From positions 1 through 20,754 of the forward strand of contig DDSR01000204.1 of the NCBI GenBank assembly GCA_002343455.1: DNA of 20,754 nucleotides. The letters run 5' to 3'. The position numbers were made by a program, and so were the translations under genes. This document shows, piece after piece, positions 15,501 through 20,754 of this stretch. This stretch comes from Deltaproteobacteria bacterium UBA2385 (GTDB taxonomy: Bacteria; Myxococcota_A; UBA796; UBA2385). Under the pieces are notes generated by a model. That model made no database searches. It was not told the origin of the DNA and was given only the letters and a program-made list of their open reading frames with translations. Each line of letters begins with the position of its first letter. The first letter of the stretch is position 1.

Positions 15501-15616
15501 CGCAGCCAGGCCGGCAGGCAGAGGAAGGCCGAGGCGCAGAGCACCGACAGGAGCAGGACGGTGCCGGTGAAGGCCAGCAGCAGCTTGCGCCAGGGAAAGG
15601 TCGAGGGACGGGTCAA
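12548..15616 (-). CDS. Alpha-2-macroglobulin N-terminal half (MG domains), membrane-anchored
   Basis: About 1022 residues. A hydrophobic segment near residues 11-37 is a signal anchor or signal peptide. It is followed by immunoglobulin-like macroglobulin domains, with the MG2 hallmark 'ARVHLLTDRPLYEPGNTIQMRAV' near 160-185, several more beta domains, 'RADQAGYAPGQTATLNLL', and the MG6-type 'VGLFGVDESL'. The C-terminal tail has 'LWDKA' and 'DAWGRPLRLHWLPDDLLALTDPR'. There is no A2M core/thioester domain; that is the next gene, overlapped by 4 nt (ATGA). Start choice: GGAGG at 15626-15622 is 5 nt before the in-frame TTG at 15616; the GTG at 15622 overlaps that Shine-Dalgarno and could not use it. 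The halves presumably assemble in the periplasm. Eukaryotic and bacterial A2Ms trap proteases; E. coli YfhM works with the peptidoglycan synthase PbpC, so the lytic transglycosylase neighbour fits an envelope role. Confidence 0.85.
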   Translation of the reverse strand: MTRPSTFPWRKLLLAFTGTVLLLSVLCASAFLCLPAWLRWGLVVDTCPSGRPVAGASIDAWDLRRDVWREVNISSLAWYTPDLADRSWSAPLRAGDVELVLLSPDGSSQPLPPRKKWKRQDSHRRVAEIMLPAALSDGDYTLRATVQTRLGPASVDAPLPLYAPARVHLLTDRPLYEPGNTIQMRAVMLRASDRLPLASRQGTWEVLDPQGELLLEERAVADEWGVVSGSFPLDAWAESGDWQVRWRSGPALGEATVRVEPFTLPRFRVEAQASQAFYSIGDQPSLSGRVVYASGAPVAGAELRLRWGSSGDWPPPSEWLAQDGSGLPTTATTDRRGAWSLSLPQVPADLVGQATLFASIDATDPAGDRVPGSASLLFSQDRIQVQAVTDLGEGLVEGFNNRLYLRASTASGQPLREVDLRVKRAWDPGDKGQTVRTDVDGVAAMQVDPGPAVNIVVPPIPVRPPPQPPAIGSARVEDLMDGQTVDLSDQRSIDGWAADLAPCARFQEQGSGQQELVLRIEADGRIEAIPSTDPFAACLARVVNTRRLPADEDRLYRVRWTVSSPDLPTLRLDARAWPGDPGIESQLQTQVLDARACLPSDSAAGSLPRRLQWRVRQGSAAVQARWLDRSHSGLSPSAVACVEDKLSRLSLNRPANQDAIGLVDIELEPTPRARHSRPQATTMLGYELRVQALSGSEDLGQTTLRVSPGVVPPVRLRLSPILPTAGQEVTVEVLRGPDFEGELPEKLVLQHQAGKRLVAELDPKTRIARFPLPPELDGWYSVEWYGAVARAFVRPQGELSVSVRADQAGYAPGQTATLNLLTRQGDKGAPASVGLFGVDESLGQIATLPGPDALTSLRDPIQTGVPAFGSLDGQALALGRIQGENAAAATVLRVTGVPAPEDTDTGVSLSTTSTFDPVEGLTDRFYTVLGELHTQVRAWERSAPAGQLLDNTTMAQLWDKARTACQQRGESADDAWGRPLRLHWLPDDLLALTDPRVVVVDGTRLPEDIEAWSRWVSEEKPR

Positions 15617-15652
15617 GTCCACCTCCGGGGGCAGTCTACGCCTTGACCCGTC
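15607..15652 (-). promoter_or_regulatory. Perfect 11-bp inverted repeat enclosing the RBS and start codon of the macroglobulin operon
   Basis: GACGGGTCAAG (15607-15617) and CTTGACCCGTC (15642-15652) are exact reverse complements with a 24-nt spacer. In the - strand mRNA the GGAGG ribosome binding site (15626-15622) would be in the loop and the TTG start (15616-15614) inside the 3' arm of the stem. The structure could restrain translation initiation, or the repeat could be a protein-binding operator. The sequence pairing is certain; function is inference. Confidence 0.55.
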
Positions 15653-15662
15653 TCGGGCTTAC

Positions 15663-15689
15663 GCGCCCGGTCAGAAAAAGACCGGGCGC
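15663..15689 (-). terminator. Perfect 10-bp stem-loop between the lytic transglycosylase and macroglobulin genes
   Basis: GCGCCCGGTC (15663-15672) and GACCGGGCGC (15680-15689) pair exactly around a 7-nt loop AGAAAAA (UUUUUCU in the - strand transcript). It begins 17 nt after the TAG of the lytic transglycosylase gene. There is no trailing U-tract on either strand, but such stable stems often end transcripts in GC-rich bacteria. It would separate the transglycosylase transcript from the macroglobulin operon. Confidence 0.6.
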
Positions 15690-15706
15690 CTCGGCAGGGC
15701 GGGGAG

Positions 15707-18304
15707 CTAGAAGTCCACGACCTCGGGGTGATCGCCGACCGGGTGCGTCGGGATCGCCACCCGCGCGCCCTCGGGCCCGTAGAGCGCGGCGTAGGTCGCG
15801 TAGTAGGCGGTGACCTTCTTGACGTAGTCGCGGCTCTCGTCGTACTCGATCTGCTCGACGAAGGCGTCCATCTCGATCGGCTCGCCCTTCTCCAGCCAGG
15901 GGCGCAGCCAGCGGGACATGTTGTGGGGGCCGCCGTTGTAGCTGGCGACGGCTAGGGGGAAGTTGCCGTCGAAGCGCTTGAGCAGCAGCGAGAGGTAGTA
16001 GACGCCGTAGCGGAGGTTGGTGGCCGGGTCGACCAGGGCGGCCGGGGAGTAGCGCCCCTCGCCCAGCAGGGCGGCGACCTTGGCGCCGGTGCGTGGCATG
16101 ACCTGGACGAGGCCGACGGCGCCGGCGTGGCTGACGGCGGTGGCCTGGTAGCGGCTCTCCTGGCGCATGATGCCCATCATCAGGAAGGGGTCGACCCCGT
16201 AGTTCCGGCCGTGGCGCCAGAGCTCGTGCGTGCGCACCATCGGGTAGGCCAGCCGCCAGGCGGCCAGGGCGTCGACGTCGTCCTCGGCGTACTTGTGCAG
16301 GCCGATGCAGAGCCGGTAGCTGAGGTGGGGCTCGCGGGCGAAGATGCTCATGTCGCGCCAGTCGCCGAGCTTGATCGACTGGATGCGCTGGCTGGCGGCG
16401 TCGGCGCGGCCGCGGGAGCGCTCCCAGGTCTCGAAGGCGGCCCGCAGGATGTGGCCGGACTCGACGGTCATACCGGCGCGGGCGAGGTCGTAGGCGGCCG
16501 GCAGCTCGGGCAGCTCGCTGGAGAGCGCGTTGGCGAGGCGGGCGAAGGTCTGTTCGGCGGTGGCGGGGTCGTACCAGGCGCAGGCCCCGTAGCCGTCGGG
16601 GAGGCGCTCCTGGGCGACGGGGAGGGGGGCGACCTCGACGGAGCTGGTTTCGACCACGGTGGCGGCGCGCAGGCTGCTCCAGCTCAGGCTGGCCCAGCCG
16701 GGGTTGCCCTCGGGGGCGAGCAGCTCGGTGGCCCTGGCGACCTGGCCGGTGGCCGCCAGGGCCCGGCTCTCCAGCCGAGCCAGAGGCAGGGGCTCGCTGG
16801 GGCGGTGGCCCTTCCAGCTCCCGTCTCGCAGGGTCCAGCGCTCGGTGTCGGTGCCGGCCAGGGCGGGGGGCGGCGGCGGGCTGGCCCCGGCCTCTCTCCA
16901 GCGGCGGTCCTCGACGAGGCGGCGGTACCAGCCGATCTCGTCCTGCTCGATGACCCGCTCCTCCCACTCCCTGCGCTTGTCGGCCTCTCCGGCGGCGGCG
17001 TGGGCGCGGGCGGCCCAGTAGGCGGCCATCGTGGCCTCCTCGTGCCCACCCTCGGCGAGGGCCTCCAGCTCGCTGGCGGCGAGGGCGTGCTCGCCGGCGC
17101 GGAAGGCGGCGAAGGCGGCGTAGAAGCGCGCCTCTCGTCCGGCCTGCCCGCCGGCCTTGCCCAGCTCGGCGAAGGCCTCGCGCGCGCGGGGGTAGTCGCC
17201 GGCGTGCAGCTGGGCCCAGGCCCGCTTGAGGCGGTCGGGGCGGTCCTTGTGCTCGGCCTCGATCCGGTCCATCCAGGCCACGGCCTGGGCGTACATGCCC
17301 CCGCGCTCGCAGGCGCGCACGATGCGCCAGGCCAGCCGCGCGGAGGGCTCGGCCTCGTAGCGGGCGGTGGCGGCCTGGACCCAGACGTCGAACTGGCGGG
17401 TGCCCCAGGAGAACTGGTCCTCGTTGTCGTCGACCCAGCGCAGCAGGCCCGGATCGAGGGGCTGGCCCTGGGGGTCGACCTTGTCGGCCTCGGCCTGGAG
17501 CTGGGTGAAGACCGCCCAGGCCTCGACCAGCTTGCCTGAGCGCCGCAGGCTGGAGGCGTAGCGCTGGCGGCTGCGCACATCGGAGGGGATGGTGATGTCC
17601 TGGCCTTGCTTGTTCAGCTCGTCGAGGACCTGGTGTACGCCGACCGCGGTCGAGGGGAAGGTGTGCGAGAGCAGCAGCTCGTGCAGCATCGGGATGCCGC
17701 GCTGCGGCTCGGTGCGGGCGACGGCCGTGGCCTTGGCCAGGGCGATCTCCTCGGTGCGGACGGTGTCGGGGTTGTGCTCCAGCCAGGCCTGGAAGGCCGC
17801 GACCGCCGCGCCGGGCTTGCCTTCGGCGGCCCAGGCCTCGCCCATCAGCACCAGGCACTCGTCGGCGTGGGGGCCCTCGGGCCAGCGGCGCCGGTACTCC
17901 GTACACTGGCTGATCGCGGCGCGGTGCCGGCCGCGCTGATGGTCGACCTCGGCCTCGTACCAGGCCCCCCAGGGGGCCAGGGGATCCTCGGACCGGCGGA
18001 CCTGGTAGAAGTGCGCGCTGGCCTGGTTCCACTGGCCCTGCTCCCGCCAGGCCAGGCCCATCAGCAGGTGCCCGGCGGTGCGCTCCCGGCCGTAGGGGGC
18101 GGCCTTGGCCTCCAGCCAGGGGGCCAGGACGGTGACGACCCCGGCGGCGTCGCCTTGGGCCCAGCGGCTGCGGGCCAGGGCGAGGCGATCGGCCGGGGCG
18201 GCAGGGACGGTGCCGGGCGCGGCCGAGGGGGCCTCGGGCAGGACCTGGCCCGCCCCCAGGGCCGGCGCGAGCAGGCCCAGCAGCAGCAGCGAGAGGAGGC
18301 TCAT
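15707..18304 (-). CDS. Soluble lytic murein transglycosylase (Slt70-like) with long TPR/superhelical N-terminus
   Basis: Periplasmic enzyme of about 865 residues that cleaves peptidoglycan glycan strands to 1,6-anhydromuropeptides. A signal peptide (MSLLSLLLLGLLAPALGAG) is followed by a long alpha-helical repeat region (about 40-650, for example 'AHFYQVRRSEDPLAPWGAWYEAEV', 'YPRAREAFAELGKAGG') like the Slt70 superhelical ring but longer; Slt70 is about 620 residues. The SLT domain is C-terminal: catalytic Glu716 in 'MRQES', then 'GAVGLVQVMPRTG' (usual GLMQIMP), 'NLRYGVYYLSLLL', 'VASYNGGP' and 'RDYVKKVTAYY'. The ATG at 18304 starts the signal peptide and overlaps the upstream rhodanese-like gene's stop (ATGA), so the two are coupled; the open frame upstream has no signal sequence and belongs to another frame of that gene. 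The macroglobulin genes lie downstream behind a strong stem-loop. Confidence 0.92.
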   Translation of the reverse strand: MSLLSLLLLGLLAPALGAGQVLPEAPSAAPGTVPAAPADRLALARSRWAQGDAAGVVTVLAPWLEAKAAPYGRERTAGHLLMGLAWREQGQWNQASAHFYQVRRSEDPLAPWGAWYEAEVDHQRGRHRAAISQCTEYRRRWPEGPHADECLVLMGEAWAAEGKPGAAVAAFQAWLEHNPDTVRTEEIALAKATAVARTEPQRGIPMLHELLLSHTFPSTAVGVHQVLDELNKQGQDITIPSDVRSRQRYASSLRRSGKLVEAWAVFTQLQAEADKVDPQGQPLDPGLLRWVDDNEDQFSWGTRQFDVWVQAATARYEAEPSARLAWRIVRACERGGMYAQAVAWMDRIEAEHKDRPDRLKRAWAQLHAGDYPRAREAFAELGKAGGQAGREARFYAAFAAFRAGEHALAASELEALAEGGHEEATMAAYWAARAHAAAGEADKRREWEERVIEQDEIGWYRRLVEDRRWREAGASPPPPPALAGTDTERWTLRDGSWKGHRPSEPLPLARLESRALAATGQVARATELLAPEGNPGWASLSWSSLRAATVVETSSVEVAPLPVAQERLPDGYGACAWYDPATAEQTFARLANALSSELPELPAAYDLARAGMTVESGHILRAAFETWERSRGRADAASQRIQSIKLGDWRDMSIFAREPHLSYRLCIGLHKYAEDDVDALAAWRLAYPMVRTHELWRHGRNYGVDPFLMMGIMRQESRYQATAVSHAGAVGLVQVMPRTGAKVAALLGEGRYSPAALVDPATNLRYGVYYLSLLLKRFDGNFPLAVASYNGGPHNMSRWLRPWLEKGEPIEMDAFVEQIEYDESRDYVKKVTAYYATYAALYGPEGARVAIPTHPVGDHPEVVDF

Positions 18305-18963
18305 CCCGAGAGGGCGTCGGCGTCCACGGGCCCGGCCTCGGTCTGCTCGCCGGGCAGCCAGATCACGAAGCGGGGGCCCTCGACGATGCGCAGGACGTGG
18401 CCCTCGCGGCCGTCGGTGAGGCGGGCGGGGTCGCCGACCTTGAAGCGGGAGCCCGGGGGCGGGGTCGGCAGGGCGATCGGCTCGCCGTGCTCGATCCACT
18501 CGGCGTACCCGCCCTGCAGGCGGCGGGCCATCGGGTAGCCGTTGTCGCGCAGCCAGGCGGCCAGCTCGGCGCTGCCCAGGGCGCCGGTCTGGTCGTAGAC
18601 GGTGATGCGGGTCTCGGGCGAGGGCAGCAGGTCCAGGTGTCGCTTGATGCTGTCCCCGGGGGCCAGCAGGGCGCCGGGCAGGACGCCGGCGACACACTCG
18701 GCCGGCGGGCGCAGGTCCAGGAAGAAGGGGGCCTCGCCGCTGACGAGCTGGGCGGCCACCCAGGTGCGGCCGATGTCCTCGCGGTGCTTGGGCCCGGGGG
18801 TGTCGCCGTCCCCATCGACGACCCTGGGGATGACGCTCTCGTCGATCTCGCCGACGACGCCGACGGTCTTGCCGCGGGGGTCGCGGTCCTGCACGTCGAA
18901 CTCCATGTTGAGCAGGCGCACGGCGGCCTTGCGGGCCACGTTCTTCAGGCGGTCACGGATCAT
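18301..18963 (-). CDS. Rhodanese-like domain protein lacking the catalytic cysteine
   Basis: Protein of 220 residues without a signal peptide, so probably cytosolic. The rhodanese homology domain spans about 65-162: 'FFLDLRPPAEC' and 'GVLPGALLAP', the active-site region 'ITVYDQTGALGSAELAAWL', and the end motif 'RRLQGGYAEW'. In active single-domain rhodaneses the position after 'VVY' is the persulfide-forming Cys; here it is Asp124, so sulfur transfer is unlikely and a binding or regulatory role is more probable. After the domain comes a small beta-rich tail 'KVGDPARLTDGREGHVLRI' resembling a KOW/SH3-like unit. The ATG at 18963 has GGAG about 6 nt upstream. The stop overlaps the start of the lytic transglycosylase gene, suggesting coupled translation although the products should be in different compartments. 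Domain assignment good, function unknown. Confidence 0.82.
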   Translation of the reverse strand: MIRDRLKNVARKAAVRLLNMEFDVQDRDPRGKTVGVVGEIDESVIPRVVDGDGDTPGPKHREDIGRTWVAAQLVSGEAPFFLDLRPPAECVAGVLPGALLAPGDSIKRHLDLLPSPETRITVYDQTGALGSAELAAWLRDNGYPMARRLQGGYAEWIEHGEPIALPTPPPGSRFKVGDPARLTDGREGHVLRIVEGPRFVIWLPGEQTEAGPVDADALSG

Positions 18964-19009
18964 GGGGGCTCCGGAAGAGCGAGAGGGCGTGAGGGAGGAG
19001 GGGGTGGCC

Positions 19010-20455
19010 TCAGGGCGACCAGCGCAGCCCCAGGCCGGTCCAGGCCGAGAGGGCGTCGAGGGGCTGGAAGGGGTCGCCCTCGGGGCGCTGGACGCCCAGC
19101 CCCAGCTCGTAGAGGAAGCCGCTGCTCCACTCCAGGGGACCGGCGATGGGGACATGGGCGCGCGCACCCAGCCCCAGGCGCCAGGGCAGCGAGGCCCCGA
19201 CCGTGGCCTGGACCCAGGGCAGGCCCGCGCTGAGGTGGGGATACAGGCGCAGGCGGTAGCTCTGATCTCCGACCAGCAAGCTCTGGTGGGTGCCGAGGCC
19301 GGCCCGGGCGTCGAGGCCGAGGCCCAGGGCGACCGGTCCGAGCAGCCCCTGGCCGCCCAGGTGCAGCCCAGGCAGGACCCCGTTGACGGTCGCGGCGGTG
19401 TGAGGGGCGCCCTCGGTGGCGTGCTGGAGGTACCACTCGCCGTCGCTGAGCCAGGCGGCCGAGGCCCCCGCGCGCAGGGTGAAACGAGCGGTCGTGGAGG
19501 GGGTCTTGGAGGACGGCTGGCCTGCGGCCGGCACGGCCACGCCGTCCATCACGGTGTAGCGCTGGGTGCCCGAGTCGTCGGAGACGAAGAGGGTGACCGG
19601 CTGTTCGAGGGTGGCCAGCCGGGAGACCACCGCCGCGCTGAGGGCGGCGCCGGAGCGGGGATCCAGGCTGTAGGCGACCGCGCGCAGGTCCATGGCCGTT
19701 AGGCCGGCTTCGAGCGAGAGGCTCTGGCCGCCCTCGACCCGCACGCGGGTCCGCAGGCGGGTCCCGGAGCTGCCCTGGACGGCGAGCCAGTGCTGGCCGG
19801 GGAGGAGGCGGGCCCGCTCGGTCGCTTGCTCGCGGCCGTTGACGACCAGCCGGGAGTCGGCGGGCAGGTCGCGGACGAGGACGCTGGCGTCCGGGAGGAT
19901 CAGCATCCGGGCTCGCAGCGCCTGGAAGGCCTGTCGCGCGGCCTCGTCGGGGAGGATCTCGGCGCCCGGCAGGCGGTCCGGATCCAGGGCGATGGCGTCG
20001 GCCCAGGCGCGGTTGGCGACCACCGGGTCTCCGCTGGGGTCGACCAGCGTGATGCGCCAGGAGGCGGCCTCTTCGGCGCTGAGGTCCTCGCCGAAGAAGC
20101 GCCAGGCGGCGAGACCTTGAAGGCTGCGGGCCTTGAAGACCAGCTCGCGGTCCTCTTCCCGGAGCAGCTCCAGGGCGTCGAGGGCGAGGTCCAGCCGGCG
20201 CAGGATCTGCAGCTCGCCGTCGAAGACATCGAGCAGGGGTCGGACGGCGCCCAGCTCGGCGGCGAGGTGGGCGCTGGCTTGCTCGTCGCGGGTGGTGAAC
20301 GAGAGGTCAGGCGCGACCTGCTCGGGATCGAGGTGGCGGGCCTCGGGCAGGGCGGTCGGGTCGACCCGGCCGCTGAGCCAGAGGGCCGTCCCCGCCGCCT
20401 CCGCGGGGGCGACGAGGGCGCTGGACAGGAGCAGGCTCAGAGCTGCGAGGTGCAC
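19010..20455 (-). CDS. Secreted protein with PEGA-like segment and possible C-terminal outer-membrane beta-barrel
   Basis: Protein of 481 residues; no named family recognised. A signal peptide (first 20 residues, ending AEA) directs export. The region around 25-190 is mixed, with an acidic helical part ('ALELLREEDRELVF'). Residues about 198-253 ('LPADSRLVVNGREQATERARLLPGQHWLAVQG') resemble PEGA-type surface beta domains. The last 150 residues are Gly-rich amphipathic beta strands ('GLLGPVALGLGLDARAGLG', 'LGLGLRWSP' at the end), consistent with a small barrel. The GTG at 20455 is chosen because GGAGGG lies exactly 5 nt upstream (20466-20461) and it starts the signal peptide. It overlaps the 3' end of the upstream gene by 19 nt, so the two are coupled. 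Downstream, 46 bp separate it from the rhodanese-like gene. An outer-membrane location is inference. Confidence 0.72.
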   Translation of the reverse strand: MHLAALSLLLSSALVAPAEAAGTALWLSGRVDPTALPEARHLDPEQVAPDLSFTTRDEQASAHLAAELGAVRPLLDVFDGELQILRRLDLALDALELLREEDRELVFKARSLQGLAAWRFFGEDLSAEEAASWRITLVDPSGDPVVANRAWADAIALDPDRLPGAEILPDEAARQAFQALRARMLILPDASVLVRDLPADSRLVVNGREQATERARLLPGQHWLAVQGSSGTRLRTRVRVEGGQSLSLEAGLTAMDLRAVAYSLDPRSGAALSAAVVSRLATLEQPVTLFVSDDSGTQRYTVMDGVAVPAAGQPSSKTPSTTARFTLRAGASAAWLSDGEWYLQHATEGAPHTAATVNGVLPGLHLGGQGLLGPVALGLGLDARAGLGTHQSLLVGDQSYRLRLYPHLSAGLPWVQATVGASLPWRLGLGARAHVPIAGPLEWSSGFLYELGLGVQRPEGDPFQPLDALSAWTGLGLRWSP

Positions 20456-20754
20456 GCCAGCCCTCCGTCACCGGGGAGGCAGGTGAAGCCGTTGGGGCTG
20501 TTGACCTGGACCCGGGCGCTGTGTTCGATGCCCTCGACGGTCGCCGTGACCGAGCAGCCCCCGGCGGGGACCCGGCTGAGGTTGACCGAGGCAGAGGTGG
20601 AGCTGCGCTGGACATCGCCGCAGCGCGCCTCGACCTTGCTGGCGCCGGGGACGTGGAACTTGACCCGGTCGACGGTGTTGCTGGCCTCTTGAGAGGGAGC
20701 GGCCGCCGGAGGGGGAGCGTCCGCCGTCTTGGTGGACGCCGGGGGGGGGGCTGC
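20437..20754 (-). CDS. C-terminal part of an unidentified protein with Ala/Pro-rich linker and small beta domain
   Basis: An open frame runs from the window edge to TGA at 20437; its start is outside the window, so only the last 105 residues are seen. It begins with a linker rich in Ala and Pro ('AAPPPASTKTADAPPPAAAP') followed by a beta-type domain ('VKFHVPGASKVEARCGDV', 'SVNLSRVPAGGCSVTATVEG', 'VNSPNGFTCLPGDGGLACTSQL') with Cys residues that could pair. Pro-rich linkers before PEGA-like tails are common at the ends of secreted proteins and membrane protein kinases in Myxococcota, but nothing here decides between these. The frame is supported by codon pattern, by the in-frame proline repeats and by the tight 19-nt overlap with the next gene, whose ribosome binding site lies inside this coding end. 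Domain identity is uncertain. Confidence 0.65.
   Translation of the reverse strand, partial: AAPPPASTKTADAPPPAAAPSQEASNTVDRVKFHVPGASKVEARCGDVQRSSTSASVNLSRVPAGGCSVTATVEGIEHSARVQVNSPNGFTCLPGDGGLACTSQL
20741..20750. repeat. Homopolymeric G(10) tract in coding sequence
   Basis: Ten consecutive G on the + strand encode part of the Pro-rich linker of the truncated gene on the - strand. Such tracts can slip in replication and shift the frame, but they are also error-prone in assembly. The downstream frame stays open as written. Confidence 0.6.

Noticed and set aside
15617..15622. GTG 15622 as start of the macroglobulin N-terminal gene
   Set aside because: The GTG overlaps the GGAGG itself, leaving no spacing; the in-frame TTG at 15616 has ideal spacing. 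The difference is only two residues.
12668..15646. 992-codon open frame on the + strand
   Set aside because: Antisense shadow of the macroglobulin N-terminal gene; Gly/Ala/Gln-rich sequence with no recognisable motif, while the - strand frame has clear MG domains.
1..20754. tRNA, rRNA or CRISPR array
   Set aside because: No cloverleaf-like block, rRNA motif or regularly spaced direct repeats was seen; nearly all of the window is coding.

Overview
The window is strongly GC-rich and densely coding, with short or overlapping gene junctions. It carries many secreted lipoproteins, outer-membrane proteins and periplasmic enzymes of a Gram-negative (diderm) bacterium. The lipoprotein style (very short signal peptides, EF-hand-like Asp-rich loops), a myxobacterial-looking TonB receptor and PEGA-like/TPR-rich proteins suggest Myxococcota or a related former deltaproteobacterial lineage. 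That placement is inference; there is no rRNA or other phylogenetic marker here.

Layout. (1) Positions 1-3716, + strand: the end of an aldo/keto reductase, a YdeI/OmdA-family protein, and a multi-pass GT-C type glycosyltransferase-like protein with a soluble TPR-like tail. (2) 3729-4940, - strand: a Tn5/IS4-family transposase that lacks the N-terminal DNA-binding region and two of the three catalytic acidic residues. (3) 5032-8763, + strand: a nickel regulator gene (nikR), an AT-rich operator-like island, a TonB-dependent receptor, and two small lipoproteins joined to it by 1-nt and 4-nt overlaps. This reads as a nickel-responsive outer-membrane metal uptake or handling module. (4) 20754-8764, all - strand: a truncated gene with an Ala/Pro-rich linker, a secreted protein with a possible C-terminal beta-barrel, a rhodanese-like protein without its catalytic Cys, a Slt70-like lytic transglycosylase with a long helical-repeat region, a bacterial alpha-2-macroglobulin split into two overlapping genes, a DCC-family thiol oxidoreductase, and an esterase lipoprotein of the PHB-depolymerase/feruloyl-esterase type.

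The most interesting points are the NikR-TonB receptor-lipoprotein module with its AT-rich dyad; the two-gene alpha-2-macroglobulin, split where the bait region normally lies and without the CxEQ thioester; a perfect 11-bp inverted repeat that would place the start codon of the first macroglobulin gene in a stem and its ribosome binding site in the loop; and the truncated, catalytically degenerate transposase that resembles the Tn5 inhibitor in architecture. I found no tRNA, rRNA, CRISPR array or complete insertion sequence, and no stretch over 300 bases without a gene.
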